From the NCBI GenBank assembly GCA_029934845.1, contig JAOZLN010000025.1:1725-14900 (forward strand): DNA of 13,176 nt, read 5' to 3'. Below are positions 1 through 7,727 of the stretch, piece by piece (the stretch's first letter is position 1; every line of letters begins with the position of its first letter). The notes beneath the pieces were generated by a model, which saw only the letters and a program-made list of their open reading frames with translations, did no database searches and was not told where the DNA came from. Position numbers and translations under genes: made by a program. This DNA is from Candidatus Sabulitectum sp. Lineage in GTDB: Bacteria; Fermentibacterota; Fermentibacteria; Fermentibacterales; JCC-6.

Positions 1-1
1 G

Positions 2-979
2 GCCAGCCACCTGAAAAAGCAGGGAACACCAACCATGGGCGGGCTTATCATTCTTGTGTCAGTGCTTATTCCTGTGCTTCTCTGGGGTCGCCTGAACAGT
101 ACTGCACTTCTGGTTGTTCTGGTTTCTACTGTATGGATGGGGCTCATCGGGCTTCTTGATGACTACCTGAAGGTTGTTAAGCATTCACCAAAGGGACTTA
201 TAGGAAGATACAAGCTCGCAGGCCAGGTTGCTCTTGGGGTTATTGTTGGTATCTGGCTGCTTTTAACACCTCCTCAAAATGTAGATTCTCAGTCTGATCT
301 TATCCTGTTGCCATCAGTAAGAACGGTTAACCTGAGCGATGCTTCGGAAGAAATAACAATCAGATCAACCGAAACTACCCTGCCTTTCTTTAAAAGCATA
401 AGGCTCGATCTTGGTATTTTCTATGTTCTTCTTGTTATTCTGGTTTTGGCCGGCACATCAAATGCTGTAAATCTTACAGATGGTCTGGACGGCCTTGCCA
501 CAGGGGTAAGTATGGTTTCGATTCTTGCATTCGGTGCTCTGGCCTACATTCTGGGGCATGCAAATTTTGCAAGCTATCTTCAATTCTCTCATCTTTCGGG
601 GGTTGGTGAAGTTTTTGTGTTTGCAGGGGCCGCTGTTGGCGCATGTCTTGGGTTCCTGTGGTACAATTCAAACCCGGCTGAAGTATTTATGGGGGATACC
701 GGATCGCTTGCTCTGGGTGGAGCAATAGGGTCTATGGCCGTTGTAACAAGAAACGAGTTATTGCTGGTTCTTGTGGGCGGTGTTTTTGTTGCAGAAGCTC
801 TTAGCGTGATGATTCAGGTTGTACATTTCAAAAGAACGGGAAGGCGCGTTTTTAAAATGGCTCCCATTCACCATCATTTTGAACTTCTAGGCTGGCCTGA
901 AAGCAAGGTTGTCGTGCGTTTCTGGATCATTGCCGTAATTCTTGCACTTCTTGCTTTAAGCACTTTCAAGATCAGGTAG
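2..979 (+). CDS. mraY: Phospho-N-acetylmuramoyl-pentapeptide transferase (MraY), 5' end cut by the window edge
   Basis: MraY is the integral inner-membrane enzyme that moves phospho-MurNAc-pentapeptide from UDP onto undecaprenyl phosphate, making lipid I. The open frame runs in from the left edge: codons before the first ATG (base 35) already encode the family motif HLKKQGTPTMGG, so that ATG is internal and roughly 60 N-terminal residues are missing (estimate from family alignment in memory). About 325 residues are visible. They include the Mg-binding DD pair in LLDDYLKVV (bases 152-178), NLTDGLDGLATG (near 468-503), the MGDTGSLALGG aspartate loop (near 690-722) and the HHHFELLGW signature (near 870-896), between many hydrophobic segments. 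A polar stretch between TM segments (about bases 270-395) is longer than in E. coli MraY. The stop lies 12 bases before the preferred murD start, so the two are co-transcribed. Identification is secure. Confidence 0.97.
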   Translation, partial: ASHLKKQGTPTMGGLIILVSVLIPVLLWGRLNSTALLVVLVSTVWMGLIGLLDDYLKVVKHSPKGLIGRYKLAGQVALGVIVGIWLLLTPPQNVDSQSDLILLPSVRTVNLSDASEEITIRSTETTLPFFKSIRLDLGIFYVLLVILVLAGTSNAVNLTDGLDGLATGVSMVSILAFGALAYILGHANFASYLQFSHLSGVGEVFVFAGAAVGACLGFLWYNSNPAEVFMGDTGSLALGGAIGSMAVVTRNELLLVLVGGVFVAEALSVMIQVVHFKRTGRRVFKMAPIHHHFELLGWPESKVVVRFWIIAVILALLALSTFKIR

Positions 980-991
980 GTGAAAGGAAAT

Positions 992-2338
992 ATGAACTCA
1001 GGAACCTGCGAAAATAAAACGGCTGGAGTTGTTGGGATGGGGCGCAGCGGAGCTGCAGCCGCCAGACTTCTCGCAGGTGAAGGATATACCGTTGTTGGTT
1101 TCGACAGTTCAGAAACTTCCACTGGTAGTGAGCATATGAATAGAACTGTCTTCGGAGACTTTAAAGACTCGGACCTGAGCAGCCTGTCGGTTCTTGTTTT
1201 AAGTCCTGGAGTACCAATTTCTGCATCTATTTCCAGCAGGGCATCCGAACTGGGTATTCCAGTCATAGGTGAAGTTGAACTGGCCTTAAGGCATACTGCT
1301 TCTGATGTGCTGGCGGTTACAGGATCGAATGGAAAAACAACAACAGTCGAATGGCTCAGCCATGTTATCAGATCTTCCAGCCCTGCAGCAGAGGCAATTG
1401 CCGCAGGAAACATGGGTTATGCGTTAAGCGACGCTGTTCTTGATAATCCCGACTGCCCGGTATTCGTGGTGGAGTTCAGCAGTTACCAGCTGGAAACAAC
1501 AAGCAGTCTGAAAGCTTCTTCCGCGATAATTCTTAATCTTACACCTGATCATCTGGCCAGACATGGAACCATGAAGAACTACAGCACTGCTAAAGCAAAG
1601 GTGTTCATGAATCAGGATTCCGGAGATTCTGCGATTTTGAATTTTGATGATCCGCTTCTTGTGGAGCACAGGAACACATCAGGTGGATCGCAGAAGTATT
1701 TCTCTCTGAAAGAAGAAGTGCCTTCAGGAACATGGATGGATCACTCTGGAATGCTCTGGTACAAGGACAAGAACGGAAAGGTGGCAGTAATTCACTCATC
1801 AGATCTGGCACTTGCAGGCAGACACAATGTTGCCAATGCTCTTGCGGTGATATGCATGGCTGTATCATACGGAATACCAGCGGACCGTCTGGTATCCGGT
1901 CTGAAAGACTTTCCAGGGGTTCCTCACCGGATTGAACCGCTGGGTACAGTCAGGGGTTTAACCTGGTTCAATGACTCCAAGTCTACCAATGTAGACTCTC
2001 TTCGGGTTGCCCTGGAGAGTTTTAATGGAAAAGTGATTCTTCTTGCAGGTGGCAGGGAAAAGAACAGCGACTATTCCGTATTGAATGATCTTATTAGGGA
2101 AAAGGTAAAAAGTATTGTTCTTTTCGGCTCGGGAGCGGCTTCTCTTGCCACTCAGTGGAAAAACACAACAGAGATGTCCATAGTTGACGGGCTTGAAGAT
2201 GCAGTTAAAAATGCCATGCTTATGGCGGCCAGCGGAGACCTGGTTCTTCTCTCTCCGGGATGCGCCAGCTTCGATCAGTATGCTGATTTCGAGCAGCGTG
2301 GCGATCATTTCAAAAAGCTTGTGCAGGCTCTCAAATGA
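992..2338 (+). CDS. murD: UDP-N-acetylmuramoylalanine--D-glutamate ligase (MurD)
   Basis: MurD is a cytoplasmic Mur ligase that uses ATP to add D-glutamate to UDP-MurNAc-L-Ala. In order, the protein shows an N-terminal UDP-binding fold starting with GVVGMGRSGAAAARLL, the central ATP-binding loop VTGSNGKTTT (about residues 109-118), EFSSYQLE, the LNLTPDHLARHG segment followed by the AKAKVF lysine region, HNVANALA, FPGVPHRIE, and the C-terminal WFNDSKSTN and LLSPGCASFDQY motifs. At about 448 residues it has normal family length. Two in-frame starts are possible: a GTG at 980 directly after the mraY stop, and the ATG at 992. I prefer the ATG because AAAGGA (983-988) lies just upstream, although its spacing is short. 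The GTG would add four residues (Met-Lys-Gly-Asn). The stop overlaps the ftsW ATG (ATGA), implying translational coupling. Confidence 0.96.
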   Translation: MNSGTCENKTAGVVGMGRSGAAAARLLAGEGYTVVGFDSSETSTGSEHMNRTVFGDFKDSDLSSLSVLVLSPGVPISASISSRASELGIPVIGEVELALRHTASDVLAVTGSNGKTTTVEWLSHVIRSSSPAAEAIAAGNMGYALSDAVLDNPDCPVFVVEFSSYQLETTSSLKASSAIILNLTPDHLARHGTMKNYSTAKAKVFMNQDSGDSAILNFDDPLLVEHRNTSGGSQKYFSLKEEVPSGTWMDHSGMLWYKDKNGKVAVIHSSDLALAGRHNVANALAVICMAVSYGIPADRLVSGLKDFPGVPHRIEPLGTVRGLTWFNDSKSTNVDSLRVALESFNGKVILLAGGREKNSDYSVLNDLIREKVKSIVLFGSGAASLATQWKNTTEMSIVDGLEDAVKNAMLMAASGDLVLLSPGCASFDQYADFEQRGDHFKKLVQALK

Positions 2339-3441
2339 CAAATTCTGCTTCAATGGCTGTGAAGATGCTTATCGGATCAACAATTGCCATTCTTGTAATA
2401 GGAGTTCTCGCAGTGGGAACCGCAAGCTCCTTCTATTCTCTTAAGGAAACAGGTTCCGATACAACATATCTGAGAGGGCACATAGTGCGTATCCTTATTG
2501 GACTTGCTGCCTGTTTTCTTCTGTCCACCCGCTCAGAGGTATTCTTCAGACGCAGTGCCTGGCCTGTGTATGTTCTTAGTTTGCTGGCAGTTATTGCCAC
2601 TCTGGTATTTAAAGATACCCAGTTCGCTCCCAGGGTTAACGGTTCAGTCAGGTGGCTTGATCTTGGTGTGACAATTCTTCCATCGGATTTTGTCAGATTT
2701 GGTTTTGTACTGCTTTCCGGGTTGTTGATCTCGAAAGGTTCAGTTGACATAAGACAGTTTAAGGGTGTTATTGTAATTGTCTCTCTTGCACTGGTGCCCA
2801 GTATGCTCACCATTTTTCAGCCGGATCTATCCGGTACTGCTTTTACCCTTTTCGTAATGGTAGTTGTGCTTTTCGTGGCAGGAGCCCGATTTTCTCACAT
2901 TCTGGTAGTGGTGGGAGCTTTACTGCTGCTTGGTGCGTCTGCTGTGCTGATCAGAGGCGACTATCAGCTTGACAGAATAAGAGCATCTTTTCAGGAACAC
3001 ACAATGGAACAGGATGACAACTACCAGACTCTTCAGGCCAGAATTACTCTGGGAAGCGGTGGTTTTGCAGGCAGAGGTTTAGGACAAAGCCGTCAGAAAC
3101 GAGGCTTTCTTCCAGAAGCACACACCGATTTCATACTTGCTGTTATTGGAGAGGAAGCGGGTTTTCTTGGGACATCCGCATTGTTGCTTCTTTTCTTTCT
3201 TCTTTTTACTTCATCCTTTTGGATCGCCAGAGGTGCCAATACTACATTTGATGCCGTAACCGGTGGCGGGGCCACAGCAATTCTTCTTGCAGGTGTAATG
3301 ATTCATACAATGGTGAACAGTGGAATGATACCTGTTACTGGAATGCCTCTTCCTCTTGTTTCCTGGGGCGGTACGTCAATGGTGGTAAATCTTATCTGCA
3401 TCGGAACTGTCATTGGTATTTCCAGGAGGTCCACAGTATGA
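2335..3441 (+). CDS. ftsW: Septal peptidoglycan glycosyltransferase FtsW (SEDS family)
   Basis: FtsW is a polytopic inner-membrane SEDS protein that polymerises lipid II into glycan strands at the division site together with a class B PBP. The 368-residue product is mostly hydrophobic, with about ten predicted membrane segments. Family marks include the FQPDLSGTAF segment, the extracytoplasmic LPEAHTDFILAVIGEEAG loop carrying the likely catalytic aspartate (about D265), and the C-terminal PLPLVSWGGTSMVVNLICIG signature. The start overlaps the murD stop by four bases (ATGA) with only a weak purine-rich site before it, so initiation probably depends on coupling. A second ATG lies six codons in, at 2353. 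FtsW rather than RodA is chosen because of its place between murD and murG; the sequence alone separates these two less well. Confidence 0.95.
   Translation: MTNSASMAVKMLIGSTIAILVIGVLAVGTASSFYSLKETGSDTTYLRGHIVRILIGLAACFLLSTRSEVFFRRSAWPVYVLSLLAVIATLVFKDTQFAPRVNGSVRWLDLGVTILPSDFVRFGFVLLSGLLISKGSVDIRQFKGVIVIVSLALVPSMLTIFQPDLSGTAFTLFVMVVVLFVAGARFSHILVVVGALLLLGASAVLIRGDYQLDRIRASFQEHTMEQDDNYQTLQARITLGSGGFAGRGLGQSRQKRGFLPEAHTDFILAVIGEEAGFLGTSALLLLFFLLFTSSFWIARGANTTFDAVTGGGATAILLAGVMIHTMVNSGMIPVTGMPLPLVSWGGTSMVVNLICIGTVIGISRRSTV
3424..3430 (+). promoter_or_regulatory. murG ribosome binding site inside the ftsW 3' end
   Basis: AGGAGGT lies 7 bases before the murG ATG and within the last codons of ftsW. 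It is a near-perfect anti-16S match and fixes the murG start at 3438, even though that start overlaps the ftsW stop. Confidence 0.85.
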
Positions 3442-4490
3442 GCAGAATACATCTTCTTATAGCAGGTGGCGGCACAGGTGGTCACATTGCACCTGCTACA
3501 GCAATTGGCAGTGCGGCCTCAGAACATTTCAGAGTTTCATATGCCTGTACACCCAGGCCGGTTGATAAACTAATGTACTCCGTGGTGGCTGAGCCTGTTC
3601 ATGTGATGAATCCACCCAGAATAGACAAAGGTATGAGGCTGTTACTACCTTTCACTGCTACAATCTCTTTTCTTAAAGCAAGAGCACTGATCAAATCGAT
3701 CGGAGCTGATGTTGTGCTTGGAACCGGTGGTTACTCGTCCTTCTTTGCAATCGTTGCAGCAAGGTCTCTGGGAATACCTGCAGCTGTTTTTGACAGCAAC
3801 GCTATTCCAGGCAGAAGCAACAGAATAGCCTCAAGATTCTGCCGTATAGCCTTTACAGGCCTGAAAGGCGGTGAAGCCGGTCTGAATTGCCGTACTGTTC
3901 AAACTGGAACTCCTGTTTCAGGTAAATTGAAGAAAACAGACACGGCAACTGCAAGAGGAACACTGGGTATTCCGAAGGATTCTCCTGTAATTCTTTTTCT
4001 TGGAGGCAGTCAGGGAGCAAAAGCGATCAATGAACTGGCTCTGGCAGTCGGGGAAGATGCCTCAGTTCTTCTTCAATGTGGTAACAGTGATTATCAGAGG
4101 GTTTTGAAGCGGTCAAAGACCATGGATAATTTTACAGTTAAGCCATTCCTCGACGACCTTTCCATGTGGTATTCTGCGGCTGAACTTGCTGTTGCCAGAG
4201 CAGGAGGACAGACCATAGCAGAGCTTTCGGCGTTCGGGCTTCCTTCAGTACTTGTTCCATATCCGTACGCAGCCGAAGATCATCAGACTGCAAATGCTGC
4301 CGCAATTCAGAATGCAGGTGGTGCATTGCTTAGAACGCAGAAGGAAACTGAGCAGTCCGATTTTATAGGAACCCTTCTTAAGCTTAGTCACAACGGTGAG
4401 AAGCTGCAGAAGATGTCTGTTGCTGTACAGTCTGTTTTCCCTGGCGACCCCGCTGAAAACATAGTTTCACTCCTTCGGGAGCTGGTGTAA
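3438..4490 (+). CDS. murG: UDP-GlcNAc:lipid I N-acetylglucosaminyltransferase (MurG)
   Basis: MurG is a GT-B fold, inner-face membrane-associated glycosyltransferase that adds GlcNAc to lipid I, giving lipid II. The N-terminal domain opens with the glycine loop AGGGTGGHIAPA (residues 9-20), followed by LGTGGYSS. The C-terminal UDP-GlcNAc domain has FLGGSQGAKAIN (about 187-198), then ARAGGQTIAEL, whose glutamate (about E262) corresponds to the nucleotide-sugar contact, and PYPYAAEDHQTANA. The 350-residue length is normal. One motif deviates: the usual EQN of the acceptor-side loop is replaced in FDSNAIPGRSNR. The start overlaps the ftsW stop by four bases and has a strong Shine-Dalgarno sequence. 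The TAA stop shares one base with the murC ATG. Confidence 0.96.
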   Translation: MSRIHLLIAGGGTGGHIAPATAIGSAASEHFRVSYACTPRPVDKLMYSVVAEPVHVMNPPRIDKGMRLLLPFTATISFLKARALIKSIGADVVLGTGGYSSFFAIVAARSLGIPAAVFDSNAIPGRSNRIASRFCRIAFTGLKGGEAGLNCRTVQTGTPVSGKLKKTDTATARGTLGIPKDSPVILFLGGSQGAKAINELALAVGEDASVLLQCGNSDYQRVLKRSKTMDNFTVKPFLDDLSMWYSAAELAVARAGGQTIAELSAFGLPSVLVPYPYAAEDHQTANAAAIQNAGGALLRTQKETEQSDFIGTLLKLSHNGEKLQKMSVAVQSVFPGDPAENIVSLLRELV

Positions 4491-5812
4491 TGAACATTCA
4501 TATAATGGGAATTTGCGGATCAGGTATGAGTGCTCTGGCAGGATGGTACAGCGCTCTTGGCAACAATGTTACCGGCTGTGATGGTGTACCTTCATTCGAT
4601 AAGATAATTTCTCTTGGGAAGCTTGGTATTACAGTCGAAACAGGTCACTCACTGGATCATCTGGTGGGGATTGACCGGCTGGTATTTTCTGCTGCGGTTC
4701 CAAAGGATAATTTAGAGCTTGCTGCAGCCAGAGCCTCCGGTGTACCGGTACTGCGAAGAAGTGAGGCCCTTGCCGAACTCTGTTCTTCTCACAGCGTTGT
4801 AGCTGTGGCGGGTGCACACGGAAAAACAACAACAACATCCATGGCGGGGTGGATTGCTCAGGAAACAGGATTGGATCCAACTGTTTTTCTGGGTGGCAAC
4901 ATGAATTGCTGGAACGGGAATTTCCGACCAGGAGGTAATCTGGCTATTGTAGAGTCCGATGAATTTGACAGAACATTTCTGAGGCTTTGTCCGTCTCACG
5001 CAGCGGTGACCAGTTTCGCTCTTGAACACCTGGAGTGTTATGGCTCGCCGGAGGCTCTTGAATGGGCTTTCCAGACTTTTCTTGAATCGGTACTTCCGGG
5101 AGGTACTGTGATCGTACCAATTGAGAAACCCGGGCTTGGATACTGGGCAGAGAGGATAGGACGAAAAATTCTTACCAGTGGACCCGGTGGAGATATAGAT
5201 GCAAGAGTAGGAGAATACAACGGTTGGGGTGAGAAATACAGGCTGTACGGCTGTAACGGTTTCCTTCCGGCGCCGGGAATGCACAATGTAAGGAATGCGC
5301 AGGTGGCCATCGCTCTTTCTATGGCTGTGGGCATAGAAGCATCTGCAGCTATTGAAGCACTCGCCAGCTGGCCTGGTGTTTCAAGAAGGCTTGAGAAGAT
5401 AGGAGACTACAGAGGTACGATAATTGTCAGCGATTATGCCCATCATCCAGATGAAATAGCCGCTGCACTCCGCTCTGTAAGAAAGCTTACCGACCAGCAG
5501 GTAACGGTTGTTTTTCAGCCTCATCTACCATCACGCACATCTTTGCTTTACAGAGAGATGGGAAGTGCTCTCAGAATTGCCGACCGGTCTTATGTTCTTC
5601 CCATATTCCAGTCCCGCGAGGAACCCCTGGCAGGGGTAAACAGCGGGCTTGTCTGCGAAGCGGCAAAACGAAGCGGGGCGATATCAGAGCTTGTATCCAT
5701 GGATCAGATAGAGAGTATCGTAAAGGCTTCCAGCGGCGGAGTGCTGCTGTTTATGGGGGCCGGTTCGATTGACGCACGGATCAGAGAAGTTCTTGCGGAG
5801 GTGGGACAGTGA
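4490..5812 (+). CDS. murC: UDP-N-acetylmuramate--L-alanine ligase (MurC)
   Basis: MurC is the first cytoplasmic Mur ligase, joining L-alanine to UDP-MurNAc with ATP. The 440-residue product begins with the UDP-binding loop HIMGICGSGMSALAG, then the ATP loop AGAHGKTTTTSMAG (K112), the metal/ligand segment ESDEFDRTF (about 155-163), EHLECYGS, PGMHNVRNAQ, WPGVSRRLEKIG, DYAHHPDEIAAAL and FQPHLPSRT. These are MurC marks, and its place between murG and ftsQ fits. The related ligase Mpl (murein-peptide recycling) has a similar fold and cannot be excluded by motif alone, but the operon position makes MurC far more likely. The family's DHLDxYG appears here as EHLECYG, keeping the histidine. GGGAG at 4477-4481 supports the ATG at 4490, which shares one base with the murG TAA. 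Confidence 0.94.
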   Translation: MNIHIMGICGSGMSALAGWYSALGNNVTGCDGVPSFDKIISLGKLGITVETGHSLDHLVGIDRLVFSAAVPKDNLELAAARASGVPVLRRSEALAELCSSHSVVAVAGAHGKTTTTSMAGWIAQETGLDPTVFLGGNMNCWNGNFRPGGNLAIVESDEFDRTFLRLCPSHAAVTSFALEHLECYGSPEALEWAFQTFLESVLPGGTVIVPIEKPGLGYWAERIGRKILTSGPGGDIDARVGEYNGWGEKYRLYGCNGFLPAPGMHNVRNAQVAIALSMAVGIEASAAIEALASWPGVSRRLEKIGDYRGTIIVSDYAHHPDEIAAALRSVRKLTDQQVTVVFQPHLPSRTSLLYREMGSALRIADRSYVLPIFQSREEPLAGVNSGLVCEAAKRSGAISELVSMDQIESIVKASSGGVLLFMGAGSIDARIREVLAEVGQ

Positions 5813-6477
5813 AAAAAGGACTGCGTATCACAACGCTGATGGTTGTATTCACTGTGTTTCTTCTTCTGGGAGTCAGGTGGGCGGAAAGAGACAACCGGTT
5901 GAATCTCACAATGGTTCGTATAGATAATTCAAGTCTTGTTGATTCCACTGCCATTGCCGAGATACTGCGACCATACATGGGCAGATCGTTGCTAAGAATA
6001 AATACTGATTCCCTCGAGGCAGCTCTTCAGGCATTAGGTGGTGTTGATTCGGTTTCAGTAAGAATTGAATATCCGGAGACGATAATAGCTCTGTTCTCAA
6101 CCCGGGCTCCAGCCGTTCTTCTTGAATACAGCAGTGGAACAGTTCCAGTTACCCGATCGGGTGATGTGCTTCCTGCCTACTGGGGAAATGATCAAATGCC
6201 TGTGATCTCCATAAATGGAACACCGGACGAAAGGGTCATAAGATCTGCTCTTGATCTGTTCATAAAGCATGAGTTCGGTCACTTTGTGTCTATGAGGGTC
6301 AGCAATCAGGAAATTGTTCTTATTGAGAACGGGATCCGGATAATTCTTGACCCGGAAAGCGCAAGGGAAAACTGGTTGAGCTGGCAGGGTATCAAAGGAA
6401 TCATCGATAGCAGAGTAGATGAAGTTGATCTCAGGTACGTAAATCAGGCGGTACTGAGATCTACGGAGGAAACATAA
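5809..6477 (+). CDS. ftsQ: Cell division protein FtsQ/DivIB-like
   Basis: FtsQ/DivIB is a bitopic divisome protein that links early cytoplasmic division proteins to the periplasmic synthesis complex through FtsB/FtsL. This 222-residue protein has a very short cytoplasmic tail (MKKGLR), one membrane helix at about residues 7-22, then a POTRA-like domain (about 30-95, with YMGRSLLRINTDSLEAAL and VDSVSVRIEYPETI) and a C-terminal beta domain. FtsQ proteins are poorly conserved, so the assignment rests on this layout plus the position between murC and ftsA. It is shorter than E. coli FtsQ. The start is GTG, supported by GGAGG at 5797-5801, and it overlaps the murC stop by four bases (GTGA). The stop shares one base with the ftsA ATG. 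Confidence 0.88.
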   Translation: MKKGLRITTLMVVFTVFLLLGVRWAERDNRLNLTMVRIDNSSLVDSTAIAEILRPYMGRSLLRINTDSLEAALQALGGVDSVSVRIEYPETIIALFSTRAPAVLLEYSSGTVPVTRSGDVLPAYWGNDQMPVISINGTPDERVIRSALDLFIKHEFGHFVSMRVSNQEIVLIENGIRIILDPESARENWLSWQGIKGIIDSRVDEVDLRYVNQAVLRSTEET

Positions 6478-7718
6478 TGGAAAAGAACATAATTGCAGGG
6501 ATTGATATAGGGTGTTCGGGGGTCAGGTGCGTAATTGCCATTGAAGACGAGAATTCGGCTCTGGAAATTGCCGGCGTGGGTATCTGTCCATGCAGTGGTC
6601 ATATCCGCCAGGGGATTCTGGTAAATGCGGCCATAGCCGGTACGGCAATTCAGCAGGCGGTTGAAGAGGCGGAACAGACATGCGGCCTTGAAATAGAGTC
6701 TGCGTTCATAAACATCACGGGCCTTCATGTAAGAGGAATACTCGCCTCTGCAACTAGGCAGATAGGTGAAGGGAAATCGGATTACCCTGAAGAAATTTCT
6801 GAAGATGACATAAAGAGTGTGGAAGAAAGTGCAGGGGATATCACCCTTCCTTCAGGCTGTGAGGTTCTGGAGAGAACTGTAAGAGATTATTCATTTGGTG
6901 GTTTCTCTCAGCTGCCCGATCCTCCTGTTGGTCTGAAATCGGGCTCTGTACAGGCTCGAGTATATACAGTTTACGCTGATCGCTTAGCAGCGGAGAACCT
7001 GAGATCTGTTGTTCAAAATGCAGGAATCACCGTGGAAGCTGTGATTCCTTCAGCTGTTGCCAGTGCTTCTGCTGTGTTGAACAGAGATGAGAAGCAGGTG
7101 GGTACGGTGGTTGTGGATATAGGCTCTGCAAATACAGATGTTGTCATATACTATGGCGGCTCGCCTATTCACCTTTCATCTTTTTCAATGGGTGGCAACA
7201 AAATAACCTCCGACATACAGAGTCTTGGTATTTCATGGAATGACGCAGAAAGATTGAAAACAGAAAAAGTCGCTGCGGCGAACCAGTTCGCAGAGAAAAG
7301 CACTCTTTCAGTCAGGAAGGTTGGAGGTCGGGGTTCTGTCTCGGTGGCTCTGCCGGTTCTTACACAGATCGCCGCACAAAGAATTGAAGAGATATTTAAT
7401 TTCACCGCGGAAGAGATTGCAGCATCCGGGATCGGGGTTGCCAATCTTACAGGAGGAATGGTGATAACTGGAGGAGCGGCTAGAATGGCGGGGATCATTG
7501 AGGCTGCCACGAGCATTACGGGCCACCAGGTTGAGCCGGGAATTCCAAGAGCAGTGAAATCAGACAGCAAACTGGTCAATACTCCGGAAATGGCAACTGC
7601 TATCGGCCTGGTTAAGCATGGATTAGAGCTAAGGCGAAAGGATACCGGTGTGAAAGAACATATCGGATATAAAGACTTTGCAAAAAGAATAAGCAATTTT
7701 TTCAATAAACTAAAGTAA
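6477..7718 (+). CDS. ftsA: Cell division protein FtsA (actin-like FtsZ membrane anchor)
   Basis: FtsA is an actin-family ATPase that ties FtsZ filaments to the inner membrane and recruits later divisome proteins. The 413 residues show the phosphate-1 loop AGIDIGCSGVRC (residues 7-18), an inserted 1C-type segment, phosphate-2 VVVDIGSANTDVV (D214), the SFSMGGNKITSDI stretch, and the adenosine motif GGMVITGGAARMAG (from about 326). The last 13 residues (FAKRISNFFNKLK) form an amphipathic basic-hydrophobic helix, as expected for the membrane-targeting tail. GGAGGA at 6465-6470 precedes the ATG by six bases, and the ATG shares one base with the ftsQ stop. The gap to ftsZ is nine bases. FtsA rather than another actin homologue (MreB, DnaK) is clear from the tail and the neighbours. 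Confidence 0.96.
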   Translation: MEKNIIAGIDIGCSGVRCVIAIEDENSALEIAGVGICPCSGHIRQGILVNAAIAGTAIQQAVEEAEQTCGLEIESAFINITGLHVRGILASATRQIGEGKSDYPEEISEDDIKSVEESAGDITLPSGCEVLERTVRDYSFGGFSQLPDPPVGLKSGSVQARVYTVYADRLAAENLRSVVQNAGITVEAVIPSAVASASAVLNRDEKQVGTVVVDIGSANTDVVIYYGGSPIHLSSFSMGGNKITSDIQSLGISWNDAERLKTEKVAAANQFAEKSTLSVRKVGGRGSVSVALPVLTQIAAQRIEEIFNFTAEEIAASGIGVANLTGGMVITGGAARMAGIIEAATSITGHQVEPGIPRAVKSDSKLVNTPEMATAIGLVKHGLELRRKDTGVKEHIGYKDFAKRISNFFNKLK

Positions 7719-7727
7719 GGAGAGGAT

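Noticed and set aside
874..1413. Minus-strand open frame of 179 codons opposite mraY/murD
   Set aside because: Shadow of coding strands with strong family motifs; no protein-like features of its own.
4490..5812. Mpl (murein peptide ligase) instead of MurC
   Set aside because: The fold is shared, but position within the dcw operon and the MurC-like motif set favour MurC.
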